Source of the DNA: Leucobacter weissii
GTDB taxonomy: Bacteria > Actinomycetota > Actinomycetes > Actinomycetales > Microbacteriaceae
Direction: 5' to 3'
NCBI RefSeq assembly: GCF_017565745.1
Contig: NZ_JAGDYM010000015.1
Coordinates: 62,001-126,000 of the forward strand
DNA: 64,000 bases
Under the pieces are notes generated by a model. It was not told the origin of the DNA and searched no databases. It saw only the letters and a list, made by a program, of their open reading frames with translations. The translations under genes were made by a program, and so were the position numbers. Positions 1 to 8,534 of the stretch are shown here, piece after piece (position 1 is the stretch's first letter; each line of letters begins with the position of its first letter).

Positions 1-2121
1 GACGCGCCGATTCGTGGAGCCGATCGAGCTCTCGCTGATCAGACTGATCATGCCGACCTCGGCCGAGCCCGACACGTGGGTGCCGGCGCACAGCTCGCGC
101 GACCACGGGCCGCCGATGTCGACCACGCGGACGCGCTCGCCGTACTTCTCCCCGAAGAGCGCCATCGCCCCGAGCGCCTTCGCCTCGTCGAGCGGCATCT
201 CCCGGGTGACCACCTCGTAGTCACTGCGCACCGCGAGGTTCGAGATCTCCTCGATCTCGCTCCGCGTCTCGGGGCTCAGCGCCTCCCCGTGGGTGAAGTC
301 GAGCCGGAGATAACCGGCCTTGTTGTAGGACCCGGCCTGATGGGCGTTCGGGCCGAGCACCTCTCGCAGGGCGGCGTGCACGATGTGCGTCCCCGAGTGG
401 GCCTGCGTCGCCCCGCGACGGTAATCCGGATCGACCCGGGTCTCGGCGCGCGCGTCGATCGCCACCGTGCCGATGCGGACCTTCGCGGTGTGCACGATCA
501 GGCCGGGAACCGGCCGCTGCACGTCGAGCACCTCGGCCTCGAATCCGTCGCCCACGATGAGGCCCTGATCGCTGTCCTGACCGCCGGACTCCGCCCACAG
601 GCTCGTCTCAGCGAGCACCAATTCGGCGATCTCGCCCTCCTGGGCGGAGGGCGCCGGGCGTCCGTCCACCACGATGCCGAGCACGCGGCTCTCATGGTTC
701 AGCTCGTCGTAGCCGACGAAGGCGGTCTCGCCGAGCCCGCGCAACTCCTTGTAGACCGAGAGATCGGCCCGCTGACCCTTCTTCGCCTTGGCGTCCGCCT
801 TGGCCCGGTCCCGCTGCTCCTGCATGAGCTCCGCGAACACCCGGCGGTCCACCGAGACTCCGGCCTCCTCGGCGATCTCGAGGGTCAACTCGATCGGGAA
901 CCCGTGCGTGTCGTGCAGCAGGAAGGCGGTGTCCCCCGGCACGGCGGCGCCGGACGCACCGACGGACGCGTCACGACCGGCCTCGATCGCGCCGTCCAGG
1001 ATCTGGAGGCCCGCAGCCAGCGTGCGCAGGAACGTGCGCTCCTCGGAGTAGGCCGTGCGGGAGATGAAATCGAAATCGCGCTCGACCTCCGGGTACGCCG
1101 CCTTCATCGCATCCCGCGACGCGGGGAAGAGCCGATCGAACGTCGGACCTTCCACGCCGAGCAGGCGCATGGAGAGGATCACCCGGCGCAGCAGACGTCG
1201 CAGGATGTAGCCGCGCCCCTCGTTCGACGGGGTGACCCCGTCCGCGATCAGCATGAGCCCGCTGCGCACGTGATCAGCGATCACGCGGAGGCGCACGTCA
1301 TCGGCGTGGTTCTCCCCGTACGCCTTGCCCGCGAGCTGCGCCGCCGCGTCGAGGACCGGACGCACCTGGTCGATCTCGTACATGTTCTGGACGCCCTGCT
1401 TGATGAACGCCACGCGCTCGAGGCCGAGACCGGTGTCGATGTTCTTCCGCGGCAGCTCCCCGACCACCGCGAACTCCGTCTTGGACTTCACCTCCGCGAT
1501 CTCGTACTGCATGAACACGAGGTTCCAGATCTCGACGTAGCGGTCGTCATCCGTGGCCGGACCGCCGTCGACCCCGTACTCCGGCCCCAGATCGTAGAAG
1601 ATCTCGCTGCAGGGGCCGGCCGGCCCCGGCTGTCCGGTCGACCAGTAGTTGCTGTCCTTGCCCAGCCGCTGGATGCGCTCCTCCGGGAGTCCCGCGATGT
1701 CGCGCCACAGCGCGTGCGCCTCGTCGTCCTCCTCGTAGACGGTGACCCACAGATCCCCCGCCTCGAAACCGAGACCGCCCTCGTCCTCGGAACTCGTCAG
1801 CAGCTCCCAGGCGAAGCGGATCGCCCCCTCCTTGAAGTAGTCGCCGAACGAGAAGTTGCCGCACATCTGGAAGAAGGTGCCGTGCCTGGGGGTCTTGCCG
1901 ACCTCTTCGATGTCGTTGGTGCGGATGCACTTCTGCACGCTCGTCGCGCGCGGATACGGCGCCGGCACCAGGCCGGAGAGATACGGCACGAACGGGACCA
2001 TGCCGGCGACCGTGAACATCAGGCTGGGATCGTCGCTCACCAGGGAGGCGGAGGGCACGACGGTGTGCCCCTTGCGCTCGAAGAAGTCGAGCCAGCGACG
2101 GCGGATCTCTGCGGTCTGCAC
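1..2121 (-). CDS. alaS: alanyl-tRNA synthetase (C-terminal part beyond the left edge)
   Basis: Cytoplasmic class II synthetase that charges and proofreads tRNA-Ala. 707 codons lie in the window; family members run to about 880 residues, so the last part (C-Ala domain) is cut off by the window edge. The N-terminus shows the class II core (TPRHGTFFQM, then GNFSFGDYF) and SNEGRGYILRR near residues 295-310. The editing domain has its zinc/catalytic set HSGTH (575-579) and CAGTH (678-682). The start is GTG: its first base at 2121 is shared with the TAG stop of the upstream 74-aa gene, so the two are translationally coupled. It belongs to the short operon driven from about 2400. Confidence 0.96.
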   Translation of the reverse strand, partial: MQTAEIRRRWLDFFERKGHTVVPSASLVSDDPSLMFTVAGMVPFVPYLSGLVPAPYPRATSVQKCIRTNDIEEVGKTPRHGTFFQMCGNFSFGDYFKEGAIRFAWELLTSSEDEGGLGFEAGDLWVTVYEEDDEAHALWRDIAGLPEERIQRLGKDSNYWSTGQPGPAGPCSEIFYDLGPEYGVDGGPATDDDRYVEIWNLVFMQYEIAEVKSKTEFAVVGELPRKNIDTGLGLERVAFIKQGVQNMYEIDQVRPVLDAAAQLAGKAYGENHADDVRLRVIADHVRSGLMLIADGVTPSNEGRGYILRRLLRRVILSMRLLGVEGPTFDRLFPASRDAMKAAYPEVERDFDFISRTAYSEERTFLRTLAAGLQILDGAIEAGRDASVGASGAAVPGDTAFLLHDTHGFPIELTLEIAEEAGVSVDRRVFAELMQEQRDRAKADAKAKKGQRADLSVYKELRGLGETAFVGYDELNHESRVLGIVVDGRPAPSAQEGEIAELVLAETSLWAESGGQDSDQGLIVGDGFEAEVLDVQRPVPGLIVHTAKVRIGTVAIDARAETRVDPDYRRGATQAHSGTHIVHAALREVLGPNAHQAGSYNKAGYLRLDFTHGEALSPETRSEIEEISNLAVRSDYEVVTREMPLDEAKALGAMALFGEKYGERVRVVDIGGPWSRELCAGTHVSGSAEVGMISLISESSIGSTNRRV

Positions 2122-2345
2122 TAGTTCTTGGACTCCAACTCGGTGAGGCGACGCTCCACGTCGTCGAGCACCTCGACGAACTCCTCCTCGGCCTCGCGGT
2201 AGCCCTCCGCGATGGCGTCCCCGAACTCCCTGGCCCCGCGACCCACGCGCTCGAAGAAACGGCGGCCTTCGGGAGTCTGGTTCACGAAGTGCGCGGCGAC
2301 GAAGCCGAGTGCGGCCCCGACCACCAGCCAGGACAGTCTGCGCAT
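2121..2345 (-). CDS. small membrane-anchored protein upstream of alaS
   Basis: 74 residues starting MRRLSWLVVG. One hydrophobic segment (about residues 4-21) is followed by an acidic, probably helical tail ending ELESKN. No catalytic motif is seen and I cannot name a function. A small protein at this place between rpsD and alaS is common in related actinobacteria. The ATG at 2345 has GGAG about 9 bases upstream. Its stop codon overlaps the alaS GTG, so the pair is an operon. Confidence 0.8.
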   Translation of the reverse strand: MRRLSWLVVGAALGFVAAHFVNQTPEGRRFFERVGRGAREFGDAIAEGYREAEEEFVEVLDDVERRLTELESKN

Positions 2346-2395
2346 GCTGTTCTCCGATCTCGTGCGGCGCGGCGTGCGAATCCGCCGACCCCGCA

Positions 2396-2401
2396 AGTCT
2401 A
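2396..2401 (-). promoter_or_regulatory. candidate -10 (TAGACT) for the 74-aa gene and alaS
   Basis: TAGACT on the minus strand about 50 bases before the ATG at 2345. The element contains the TAG stop codon of the beta-lactamase-like gene that precedes it. TAGACT or a one-base variant precedes many genes here, which is why I accept it without a clear -35. Confidence 0.5.
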
Positions 2402-3535
2402 GTCTTCCTGCCGGATCAGCGGAACGACCGCGTCCGCGATGGCATTCGCCGGATCCCGACCATCCGCCGTCGGCGCGAAGTTCGCCCAGATCACCACCGT
2501 CACGCCCGTGGTCGGATCCGACCCCATGAAGGAGTTGTACCCCGGCAACTGGCCCGTATGACCGAGCAGACCGGCAACCTCTGCGATACCGAGCCCATAG
2601 CCCCAGCCCTCCTGCGCGGCATCCTCGGAGATCGGCAGAACGGAATCCAGTCGCCGTTCCTGAAGCCCCTCGCTCAACAGACCGCTCGAGGTCAACGCCT
2701 CGGCCCAATCCGCCAGCTCCTCGGCCGTGGACACCGCCGCACCCGCAGCCCAGCCCCAAGACGGATTGAAGAAGGTCGAGTCCACCCGCTCCTCGCCCTC
2801 CAGGATCACGTAGCCGTGCGCATACGGCTCGGCCAGGCTCACGTCATCCGCGACCGGGAGGCGGGTGGACGCAAGGCCGAGCGGTTCGAAGAGGCGTTCG
2901 GCGAAGAGATCCTCCAACGAGCGGCCGGTCAGCCGCTCTGCGATCGCTCCCAGCAGGACCGTGTTCGTGTTCGAATAGTAGTAGCTCTCGCCCGGCTCCG
3001 AATGCGGTTCATGCTCGAAGGCGATCCGCAGCAGCTCCTCGGGCTCCCACACCCGTCCGGTGTCCTCGAGAGACGCCTCCGCCCACTCCTCGCTCTCCGT
3101 ATAGCTGTACAAGCCGCTGCGCATATTCAGCAGCATCTCGATGGTGATGGCGTCTCCGTGCGGAACGTCGTCCCAGTAGTCGGACACCGGATCGTCCAGA
3201 GCGATCAGCCCCTCGTCCACGAGTTGCAGAAGCACCGTGCCCGTGAAGGTCTTCGTGTTGGAACCGATCCGGAACACCGTGTCACCGGTCGGCTCGACAC
3301 CCGTCCCGTCCTCGTTCTCACCGTACGCCGAAGAATACGCTCCATCGGACGTGCGCACCAACAGGAATGCCCCCACGGTGCCCAGATCCTCGGCGACCGT
3401 GCGGAACTCATCGATGACCGCTCGCTCCGCAGACGTCTCGCCCGAAACCACCGCGTCGCCCGCCCCCGCCGTGCATCCCGAAACGCCGAACAGGAGCAAC
3501 GCCGCCAACACCACGCATCTGAACAGTCGGCTCAT
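2399..3535 (-). CDS. lipoprotein serine hydrolase, beta-lactamase/D-Ala-D-Ala carboxypeptidase (class C) family
   Basis: 378 residues. A lipoprotein signal ends VSG-C at Cys21, so the enzyme should be tethered to the outer face of the membrane. The PF00144-type active site is complete: S92-x-x-K95 (SNTK), Y187-S-N189 and H326-T-G328. Substrate cannot be told from sequence; peptidoglycan stem peptides, beta-lactams and small esters are all possible in this family. It sits between rpsD and the alaS operon but is separated from rpsD by a very strong hairpin, so it probably has its own promoter (TAGACT at 3596-3601, upstream GGCGGGG as ribosome site). This looks like an accessory gene placed in a core region. 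Confidence 0.9.
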   Translation of the reverse strand: MSRLFRCVVLAALLLFGVSGCTAGAGDAVVSGETSAERAVIDEFRTVAEDLGTVGAFLLVRTSDGAYSSAYGENEDGTGVEPTGDTVFRIGSNTKTFTGTVLLQLVDEGLIALDDPVSDYWDDVPHGDAITIEMLLNMRSGLYSYTESEEWAEASLEDTGRVWEPEELLRIAFEHEPHSEPGESYYYSNTNTVLLGAIAERLTGRSLEDLFAERLFEPLGLASTRLPVADDVSLAEPYAHGYVILEGEERVDSTFFNPSWGWAAGAAVSTAEELADWAEALTSSGLLSEGLQERRLDSVLPISEDAAQEGWGYGLGIAEVAGLLGHTGQLPGYNSFMGSDPTTGVTVVIWANFAPTADGRDPANAIADAVVPLIRQED

Positions 3536-3595
3536 CAGAGCCCCGCCTCTCGCCGCCTCGGAACTCCACCGGCGGAAGCGCCGACGAACACGCCC

Positions 3596-3601
3596 AGTCT
3601 A
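3596..3601 (-). promoter_or_regulatory. candidate -10 (TAGACT) of the serine hydrolase gene
   Basis: TAGACT read on the minus strand about 60 bases upstream of the ATG at 3535 and just downstream of the rpsD terminator. Matches the -10 form seen repeatedly in this window; no good -35 is visible. Confidence 0.4.
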
Positions 3602-3633
3602 CGCTCGCGCCGAAGCATCCTCGATACCGAGAA

Positions 3634-3673
3634 CGCGGAGGGTCCGCGGGACGCATCCCGCGGACCCTCCGCG
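3634..3673 (-). terminator. rpsD terminator, 18-bp perfect stem
   Basis: A perfect inverted repeat of 18 bp (3634-3651 with 3656-3673) around a CGCA tetraloop, beginning 22 bases after the rpsD stop. There is no T tract, as is usual in very high-GC actinobacteria. It isolates rpsD from the serine hydrolase gene downstream. Confidence 0.85.
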
Positions 3674-3695
3674 ACTCGAGCACTCCGCGCCGCGC

Positions 3696-4325
3696 CTAGC
3701 GCGCCGCGTAGTACTCGACCACCAGCTGGACGTCGCAGGTGACGGGCACCTCGGCGCGCTTCGGGCGGCGCAGCAGGCGGGCCTGCAGCTTGTCGAGCTC
3801 GACCTCGAGGTAGCCCGGGACCGGGGGGAGCACCTCGGCGTGACCGCCGGCCGCAGCCACCTGGAACGGCTCGATGGCCTCGGAGCGCTCCTTGACGTGG
3901 ATCAGCTGCCCGGGCTTGACCCGGAACGAGGGGCGATCGACGATCTTGCCGTCGACGAGGATGTGCCGGTGCACGACCAGCTGGCGCGCCTGGGCGGTGG
4001 TCCGTGCGAAGCCCGCGCGGAGCACCAGCGCATCGAGGCGCATCTCGAGCAGCTCGACCAGGTTCTCACCGGTCAGGCCGTCCTGGCGGCGCGCCTCGCG
4101 GAAGGCGATCTGCAGCTGCTTCTCGCGAATGCCGTACTGCGCCCGCAGGCGCTGCTTCTCGCGGAGGCGCACCGCGTAGTCGCTGTCGCTCTTGCGCTTG
4201 GTGCGGCCGTGCTGGCCGGGGCCGTAGGGGCGCTTCTCGAGGTAGCGGGCGGCCTTGGGCGTGAGCGGGATGCCCAGCGCGCGCGACAGACGGGTCTTGG
4301 AACGGGTACGTGAGGTGGTCGACAC
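3696..4325 (-). CDS. rpsD: 30S ribosomal protein S4
   Basis: 209 residues, the usual length for S4. Binds 16S rRNA and nucleates the 30S body. The N-terminal part contains LEKRPYGPGQHG, and the S4 RNA-binding domain (about residues 95-160) contains RLDALVLRAGF and VVHRHILVDG. The start is GTG at 4325 (VSTTSRTRSK) with GAAAGGA 7-12 bases upstream; a longer in-frame reading to 4406 would swallow this ribosome site. It has its own terminator and probably a long leader. Confidence 0.97.
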   Translation of the reverse strand: MSTTSRTRSKTRLSRALGIPLTPKAARYLEKRPYGPGQHGRTKRKSDSDYAVRLREKQRLRAQYGIREKQLQIAFREARRQDGLTGENLVELLEMRLDALVLRAGFARTTAQARQLVVHRHILVDGKIVDRPSFRVKPGQLIHVKERSEAIEPFQVAAAGGHAEVLPPVPGYLEVELDKLQARLLRRPKRAEVPVTCDVQLVVEYYAAR

Positions 4326-4598
4326 CTGGATCCTTTCGGGGTTCTGTTGTTCTCCGGGCGCCCGCACGGGCGGCCCGATGTTCTCTCGGCCGGACTGCAC
4401 TCGCATTCGCGCGTCGGCGCCATGCTCGCAGCGCAGTCAACCGTATTCTTCGGAGAATAGTCGGTGAGGGAACGACCAGTCGCAGAAACCCGGCTACAGG
4501 GCGCCTGCCGTCGATGTCCCCGTTCGCAGCCGCACGACCGGGAACGACGTTGGCCAGCGACCAGGATAGCACGCCGCGCGCCTCGACGAGGGCAGGCC
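4326..4598 (-). promoter_or_regulatory. rpsD leader and promoter region
   Basis: 273 bases without a gene between the MFS stop and the rpsD start. A plausible -10 (TATCCT, 4565-4570) would give a leader of more than 200 bases. The leader holds a hairpin TATTCT-TCGG-AGAATA (4443-4458) with a UUCG-like loop. S4 represses its own synthesis in several bacteria, so an S4-binding leader is possible, but no known S4 pseudoknot is recognised. Confidence 0.4.
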
Positions 4599-5945
4599 CT
4601 AGGACTCGCGTCCCGAGTCGGCCACGGGCATCGCCTCGGCGAAGCTCCGGGAGAGGCGACGGTAGGCGCCCGTGAACATCGCGGCGACGGCGAGCAGCGC
4701 GAGCGTCACCCCCGCGACCAGGAAGATCAGCGCGATCCCGCGGCTCTCCCCCTCGCCGAGCAGCCAGCCCCAGCGCTCCCGGCCCTGAGCCGTCTCCATG
4801 TAGGGCACCACCCAGAACTCGGCGATCGGGGCGATGAGGAATGCCGTGATGGGAGCCGCGGAGGCCTCGAAGGTCATCGCCAGCCCGAACACCCGGCCCT
4901 GCTTCTCGAACGGCACGACCCGCTGGATCACCGTCTGCTCGGCCGCCTCGATCGCCGGCATGAGCAGCATGAAGACCCAGATGCCGCCGATGAACAACCA
5001 CGGCCACTCGCGCAGGGTGATGCTCGACCCGAGCAGGCCGAGGGCCGCCACCAGGATCAGCATGGTGCGGACGGGGTTGCGGCCCAGCCCCCACTTGGCG
5101 ACGAGGGCGCCCCCGACGATGAAGCCCGTGCCCGCCAGACCGAAGGCGACGCCCCAGATCTCCACGGGGAACATGGTCAGCCCGTAGGGGTCGAGCAGCG
5201 CCATGTAGACGCCGCCGCCGAGGTTGTTGAAGGTCGAGAAGATCACGAGGGCGAGCAGGCCCGGCACCGCGAGCATGGCGGCCCAGCCGCCCCGGAAATC
5301 GACCGCGCTGCGCTCGGGATCCGCGACGATCCGCTGCTCCGGGATGCGCAGCAGATGCAGGTGCAGGATCGGGATAGCGGTCAGGGCCAGGGCGATGAGC
5401 ATGGTGGCGCCCATGCCGAAGAACCCGATGGAGAGTCCGCTGAACACGCTGGTGACGATGAAGGTGAGGCCCTGCACCGTGCCGACGAGCCCGTTGGCGT
5501 TGGCGTGCTGCTCGACCGGGACGAGCAGGGTGACCGTCGTCGAGAGCGCGAGCGCGCGCAGCATCTCCACGACGCAGCCGGCGAGCAGCACGAGGGTGAA
5601 GAGCCAGAACCACGGCCGGTTCAGGGCGAGCAGCGCGTCGGCCGGGACCGTGAAGAAGACGGCGCAGCCGACCGCGAAGGCGATCAACGAGAGCCACGCG
5701 GAGACCAGCATGACCGAACGCTTGCGGTAGCGGTCCACGAGAGAGCCGAACCACATCGAGCTGAGAGCGACGAGGATCATGTAGACGCCGCTCAGGATGC
5801 CGGTCGCCAGGATGCTCCGCGTCTCGAGATAGACCCAGAACACCACCGCGAACCAGAGGAAGTTGGTCGTGAGCCCCGCCACCGCAGTGTTGACGAGGAC
5901 GTGGAGGAAGGTGCGCCAGCCGCCGGTGGGGGCGGCGGCGGTCAT
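4599..5945 (-). CDS. major facilitator superfamily exporter
   Basis: 448 residues with about 12 hydrophobic segments. The loop after the second or third segment reads GSLVDRYRKRSVM, the usual MFS motif A, so this is a proton-coupled transporter of the multidrug/siderophore-export type. Substrate unknown. Its ATG overlaps the rsmB stop by 4 bases (ATGA), so it is the last gene of a fmt-rsmB-MFS operon and is translationally coupled to an rRNA methyltransferase. That pairing looks accidental rather than functional. Confidence 0.88.
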   Translation of the reverse strand: MTAAAPTGGWRTFLHVLVNTAVAGLTTNFLWFAVVFWVYLETRSILATGILSGVYMILVALSSMWFGSLVDRYRKRSVMLVSAWLSLIAFAVGCAVFFTVPADALLALNRPWFWLFTLVLLAGCVVEMLRALALSTTVTLLVPVEQHANANGLVGTVQGLTFIVTSVFSGLSIGFFGMGATMLIALALTAIPILHLHLLRIPEQRIVADPERSAVDFRGGWAAMLAVPGLLALVIFSTFNNLGGGVYMALLDPYGLTMFPVEIWGVAFGLAGTGFIVGGALVAKWGLGRNPVRTMLILVAALGLLGSSITLREWPWLFIGGIWVFMLLMPAIEAAEQTVIQRVVPFEKQGRVFGLAMTFEASAAPITAFLIAPIAEFWVVPYMETAQGRERWGWLLGEGESRGIALIFLVAGVTLALLAVAAMFTGAYRRLSRSFAEAMPVADSGRES

Positions 5946-7402
5946 GAGGTCTTCTCCAGCAGCGCGATGAACATCGCGTCAGTGCCGTGCCGATGCGGCC
6001 ACAGCTGCGCGCTGAGCGCCTCGCCTGCGAGATCGAGCGGGACACGCGCCAGCTCGCGCACGATCGCTTTCGCGTCGAGTTCGCGCAGCCCGGTGTGCCG
6101 CTTCAGCAGGCCGTTCACGACCACACGGGTCTCCGCGAGGTGCGGCGAACAGGTGACGTAGGCGAGGATCCCGCCGGGAGCGAGTCCGCCGGCGGCTGCG
6201 TCCAGCAGCTCGCCCTGCAGTGCGGTGAGCCCCGGCAGATCCGTCGGCTGCTTCCGCCACCGCGCTTCCGGCCTCCGGCGAAGCGCTCCGAGACCCGAGC
6301 AGGGCGCATCGACCAGGACGCGATCGAAGCGCCCCTCGGCGGCCCCGAGGGCCGCCGCCTCCCGGCCGTCGTGGCGCGCCACCTCGACGACCTCCGCATT
6401 GGCGATCACCGCGCCGCGGACGAGCTCGGCCCGATGCTCGGAGATCTCGTTCGCGCGCACCGTTGCGCCGACGGCCCGCGCCTCGGCCGCGAGCACCGCG
6501 GTCTTGCCGCCCGGTCCGGCGCAGAGGTCGAGCCAGCGCTCCCCCGGCGCCGCCGGCCGGGCCCGCGTGAGCGCCAGGGCGGCCAGCTGGGAGCCCTGAT
6601 CCTGCACCCGCACCGTGCCGTCGGGAGCGTCGAGCGCGGCGATGGCCCTCATCGGATCGCCGGCCGACAGCTCGAGACCGATCGGCGACGGGCCCGTCGC
6701 GGCGATGCCGGAGTCGCCGCCGAGCGCCTCCGCTGTGCCGGGATCCATGCCCGAACCGGGCAGCAGCGCGAGCCCCACCCGGGGCGGGACGTTGTCGGCC
6801 GAGAGCAGCGCCTCCAACTCGTCGCCGCGGCCCTCCGAGGCGAGCGCGGCCCGCAGCGCGCGCAGCACCCAGGCCGGATGCGATGTGCGCGCCGCCAGCG
6901 CCTCGTCGGGGCTGCCCGCCGCCGCCTCGATGCGGGCGTCCCACTCCGCCTCATCCGTGCGGGCGATCGTCCGCAGCACACCGTTCACGAAACCGGTCGC
7001 GGCCCGGTTCGCCACGCGTCGCTGCAGTTCGACGCTCTCGTTGACCGCTGCGTGGGTCGCGGTGCGCATGCCGAGCAGCTGATGCACCCCGAGGCGGAGG
7101 ACGTTGCGGGTGCGCGCGTCGACGCGGTCGATGTCGCGCTCGGCCGCCAGCTCGATGATGCGGTCGTAGCGGCCCCGGCCACGGAGCGCCCCCGCGGCGA
7201 GCTCCGTGGCGAGGGCCGCGTCGCGTGCGTCGAGACGGGCCTCGGCGAGGCGGGAGGCCAGGGCGAGATTGGCGTAGGCGTCGCGCTCCTCGACGTCTCG
7301 GAGCACATCGTAGGCGACGAGTCGCGAACGGGAGACGCCTCCGTCGCCCCGACCGCCGCGCAGCACCGTGGCGCCGCCGGCCGGCGGCCTCGGCGCGTTC
7401 AC
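5942..7402 (-). CDS. rsmB: 16S rRNA (cytosine-967-C5)-methyltransferase
   Basis: 486 residues. An N-terminal NusB-like RNA-binding domain (about residues 25-160) is followed by a Rossmann methyltransferase domain. The SAM loop is DLCAGPGGKT (from Asp292), and the two family cysteines are in VDAPCSG (Cys368) and YVTCSPH (Cys418, catalytic). It methylates C967 of 16S rRNA. The GTG start at 7402 overlaps the fmt stop (GTGA). A second GTG about 20 codons in (VSRSRLVAY) is an alternative start nearer the conserved region. The fmt-rsmB order is conserved in actinobacteria. Confidence 0.93.
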   Translation of the reverse strand: MNAPRPPAGGATVLRGGRGDGGVSRSRLVAYDVLRDVEERDAYANLALASRLAEARLDARDAALATELAAGALRGRGRYDRIIELAAERDIDRVDARTRNVLRLGVHQLLGMRTATHAAVNESVELQRRVANRAATGFVNGVLRTIARTDEAEWDARIEAAAGSPDEALAARTSHPAWVLRALRAALASEGRGDELEALLSADNVPPRVGLALLPGSGMDPGTAEALGGDSGIAATGPSPIGLELSAGDPMRAIAALDAPDGTVRVQDQGSQLAALALTRARPAAPGERWLDLCAGPGGKTAVLAAEARAVGATVRANEISEHRAELVRGAVIANAEVVEVARHDGREAAALGAAEGRFDRVLVDAPCSGLGALRRRPEARWRKQPTDLPGLTALQGELLDAAAGGLAPGGILAYVTCSPHLAETRVVVNGLLKRHTGLRELDAKAIVRELARVPLDLAGEALSAQLWPHRHGTDAMFIALLEKTS

Positions 7403-8331
7403 GAGACGACCGCCGTGCCGCCGCGGCCGCGCAGCCAGTCCGCAGCGGACATCCCGGGCTTGCCGGGCGGCTGCACCCGGAGCAGTTCGAGCAGGCCCGC
7501 GGAGACGCGCAGCAGCGATCGTCCCGACACGAGCCGCACCTCGCCGACCGTCTTCGGCAACGATCCCGGGCTCGCCGACGACTCCTCGCGCGCCGCCACG
7601 GAGAGCAGCTTGAGCGGCTGCTTCTCGTAGTGGACGAAGGCTCCGGGTTCCGGAGTGACACCGGCCCACTGTGCGAGCACCTCGCCCGCCGGGCGCGACA
7701 GATCCAGCCTGCCGTCCGCGCGGAGCAGCTTGCCGGCATAGCTCGCTTCGCCCTGCTGCGGCTCCCCGGCACGCGGATCCCGCGCCAACTCGAGGATTGC
7801 CCGCTCCAGCGCGGCGGTGCCGTACTCGGCGAGTTCGGTCAGCGCCGCTCCCGCGGACGTACCCGGAGCGAACTCGCGCGAGTCCCGGCTGAGGACGTCG
7901 CCGGCGTCGAGCGCCTCGACCAACCGGAACACGGTGAGCCCGAGTCGCTGCTCCCCGGCCATCAGCGCCCGCTGCACGGGCGCCGCCCCCCGCCAGCGCG
8001 GCAGCTCGCTGAAGTGCAGGTTGATCCAGCCGAGGGTCGGTTCCGTCAGGAGCGGCTCTCTCAGCAGGCCGCCGTAGGCGACGATGACCCCGAGGTCGGC
8101 GCCCAGACCCGAGACCCACTCCGCCGTTCCCGCGTCGGGACGATTGGCGGTGCGCACCGGGAGCCCGAGTTCATCGGCGACACGGGCCACCGGCGACTCC
8201 ACGAGGATCTGCTTGCGCCCGGTCGGGGCGGGCTCACGGGTGAGCACTCCGACCACCCGATGCCCGCCGCGGACGAGTGCGCGCAGGCTGGGCACGGCGT
8301 ATTCCGGAGTCCCGGCGAAGACGATGCGCAT
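7399..8331 (-). CDS. fmt: methionyl-tRNA formyltransferase
   Basis: 310 residues. Formylates initiator Met-tRNA using 10-formyl-THF. It begins MRIVFAGTPEYAVPSL, and the family signature INLHFSELPRWRG (residues 103-115) holds Asn104, His106 and Ser108, followed by DAGD near 142-145. The chosen ATG at 8331 lies 10 bases after GGGGGAG. Another in-frame ATG at 8340 would be almost on top of that ribosome site. It is divergent from trpL/trpB and heads the fmt-rsmB-MFS operon. Def, which removes the formyl group, is at the far right of the window. Confidence 0.95.
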   Translation of the reverse strand: MRIVFAGTPEYAVPSLRALVRGGHRVVGVLTREPAPTGRKQILVESPVARVADELGLPVRTANRPDAGTAEWVSGLGADLGVIVAYGGLLREPLLTEPTLGWINLHFSELPRWRGAAPVQRALMAGEQRLGLTVFRLVEALDAGDVLSRDSREFAPGTSAGAALTELAEYGTAALERAILELARDPRAGEPQQGEASYAGKLLRADGRLDLSRPAGEVLAQWAGVTPEPGAFVHYEKQPLKLLSVAAREESSASPGSLPKTVGEVRLVSGRSLLRVSAGLLELLRVQPPGKPGMSAADWLRGRGGTAVVS

Positions 8332-8360
8332 GCCGACCATTCTCCCCCATCCCGCTCTGC

Positions 8361-8366
8361 TAGACT
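8361..8366 (+). promoter_or_regulatory. -10 element (TAGACT) of the trpL-trpB transcript
   Basis: TAGACT followed by exactly 6 bases and then the trpL ATG at 8373, the same spacing as at many leaderless starts in this window. Transcription would begin at or next to the A of the ATG. No convincing -35. Confidence 0.65.
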
Positions 8367-8372
8367 CGCCAC

Positions 8373-8405
8373 ATGCACGCTGCACGCGACTGGTGGACCG
8401 CCTGA
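8373..8405 (+). CDS. trpL: trp operon leader peptide (10 aa, tandem Trp codons)
   Basis: MHAARDWWTA, with Trp codons 7 and 8 adjacent (8391-8396). The first arm of the attenuator begins at the very next base and the UGA stop lies in the loop of the 1:2 hairpin. A ribosome stalled at the Trp codons would cover arm 1; a ribosome finishing at the stop would cover arms 1 and 2. The ORF has no room for a ribosome site, so it is probably leaderless. Short ORFs arise by chance, but the WW pair, stop position and downstream arms together are hard to explain otherwise. Confidence 0.9.
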   Translation: MHAARDWWTA

Positions 8406-8452
8406 CCGGCGGTTCTCGCGCATGCCCAGCGGCATATCCTGACGACACCGCC
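8395..8452 (+). promoter_or_regulatory. trp attenuator: pause hairpin and antiterminator arms
   Basis: Arm 1 ACCGCC (8397-8402) pairs with arm 2 GGCGGT (8408-8413), extended by two pairs to 8395/8415. Arm 2 can instead pair with arm 3 ACCGCC (8447-8452), which is part of the terminator stem. Arms 1 and 3 are identical and arms 2 and 4 share GGCGGT, so the 1:2, 2:3 and 3:4 pairings are mutually exclusive. A small extra hairpin (ATGCC/GGCAT, 8422-8435) lies between arms 2 and 3. Confidence 0.88.
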
Positions 8453-8472
8453 TCCTCGCAGGCGGTGTTTTT
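8445..8472 (+). terminator. trp attenuator terminator
   Basis: Perfect 9-bp stem ACACCGCCT/AGGCGGTGT (8445-8453 with 8460-8468), 6-base loop, then TTTTT. This is the only textbook stem-plus-T-run terminator in the window, and it lies 60 bases upstream of trpB, where it can only serve to block read-through. Confidence 0.92.
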
Positions 8473-8534
8473 CGTCCGCGAAGAGGCCACGGTGACGAAG
8501 GCGCACCGCATCCCCTGACGCAAAGGATCCACTC

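Noticed and set aside
76..2124. Long plus-strand ORF (682 codons) over alaS
   Set aside because: Antisense shadow of a recognisable synthetase; composition is Arg/Gly/Leu-rich with no domains, as expected of the opposite strand at very high GC.
4400..4450. TTGACT as a -35 for rpsD
   Set aside because: No -10 at suitable distance downstream on the minus strand; the better -10 candidate lies upstream of it.
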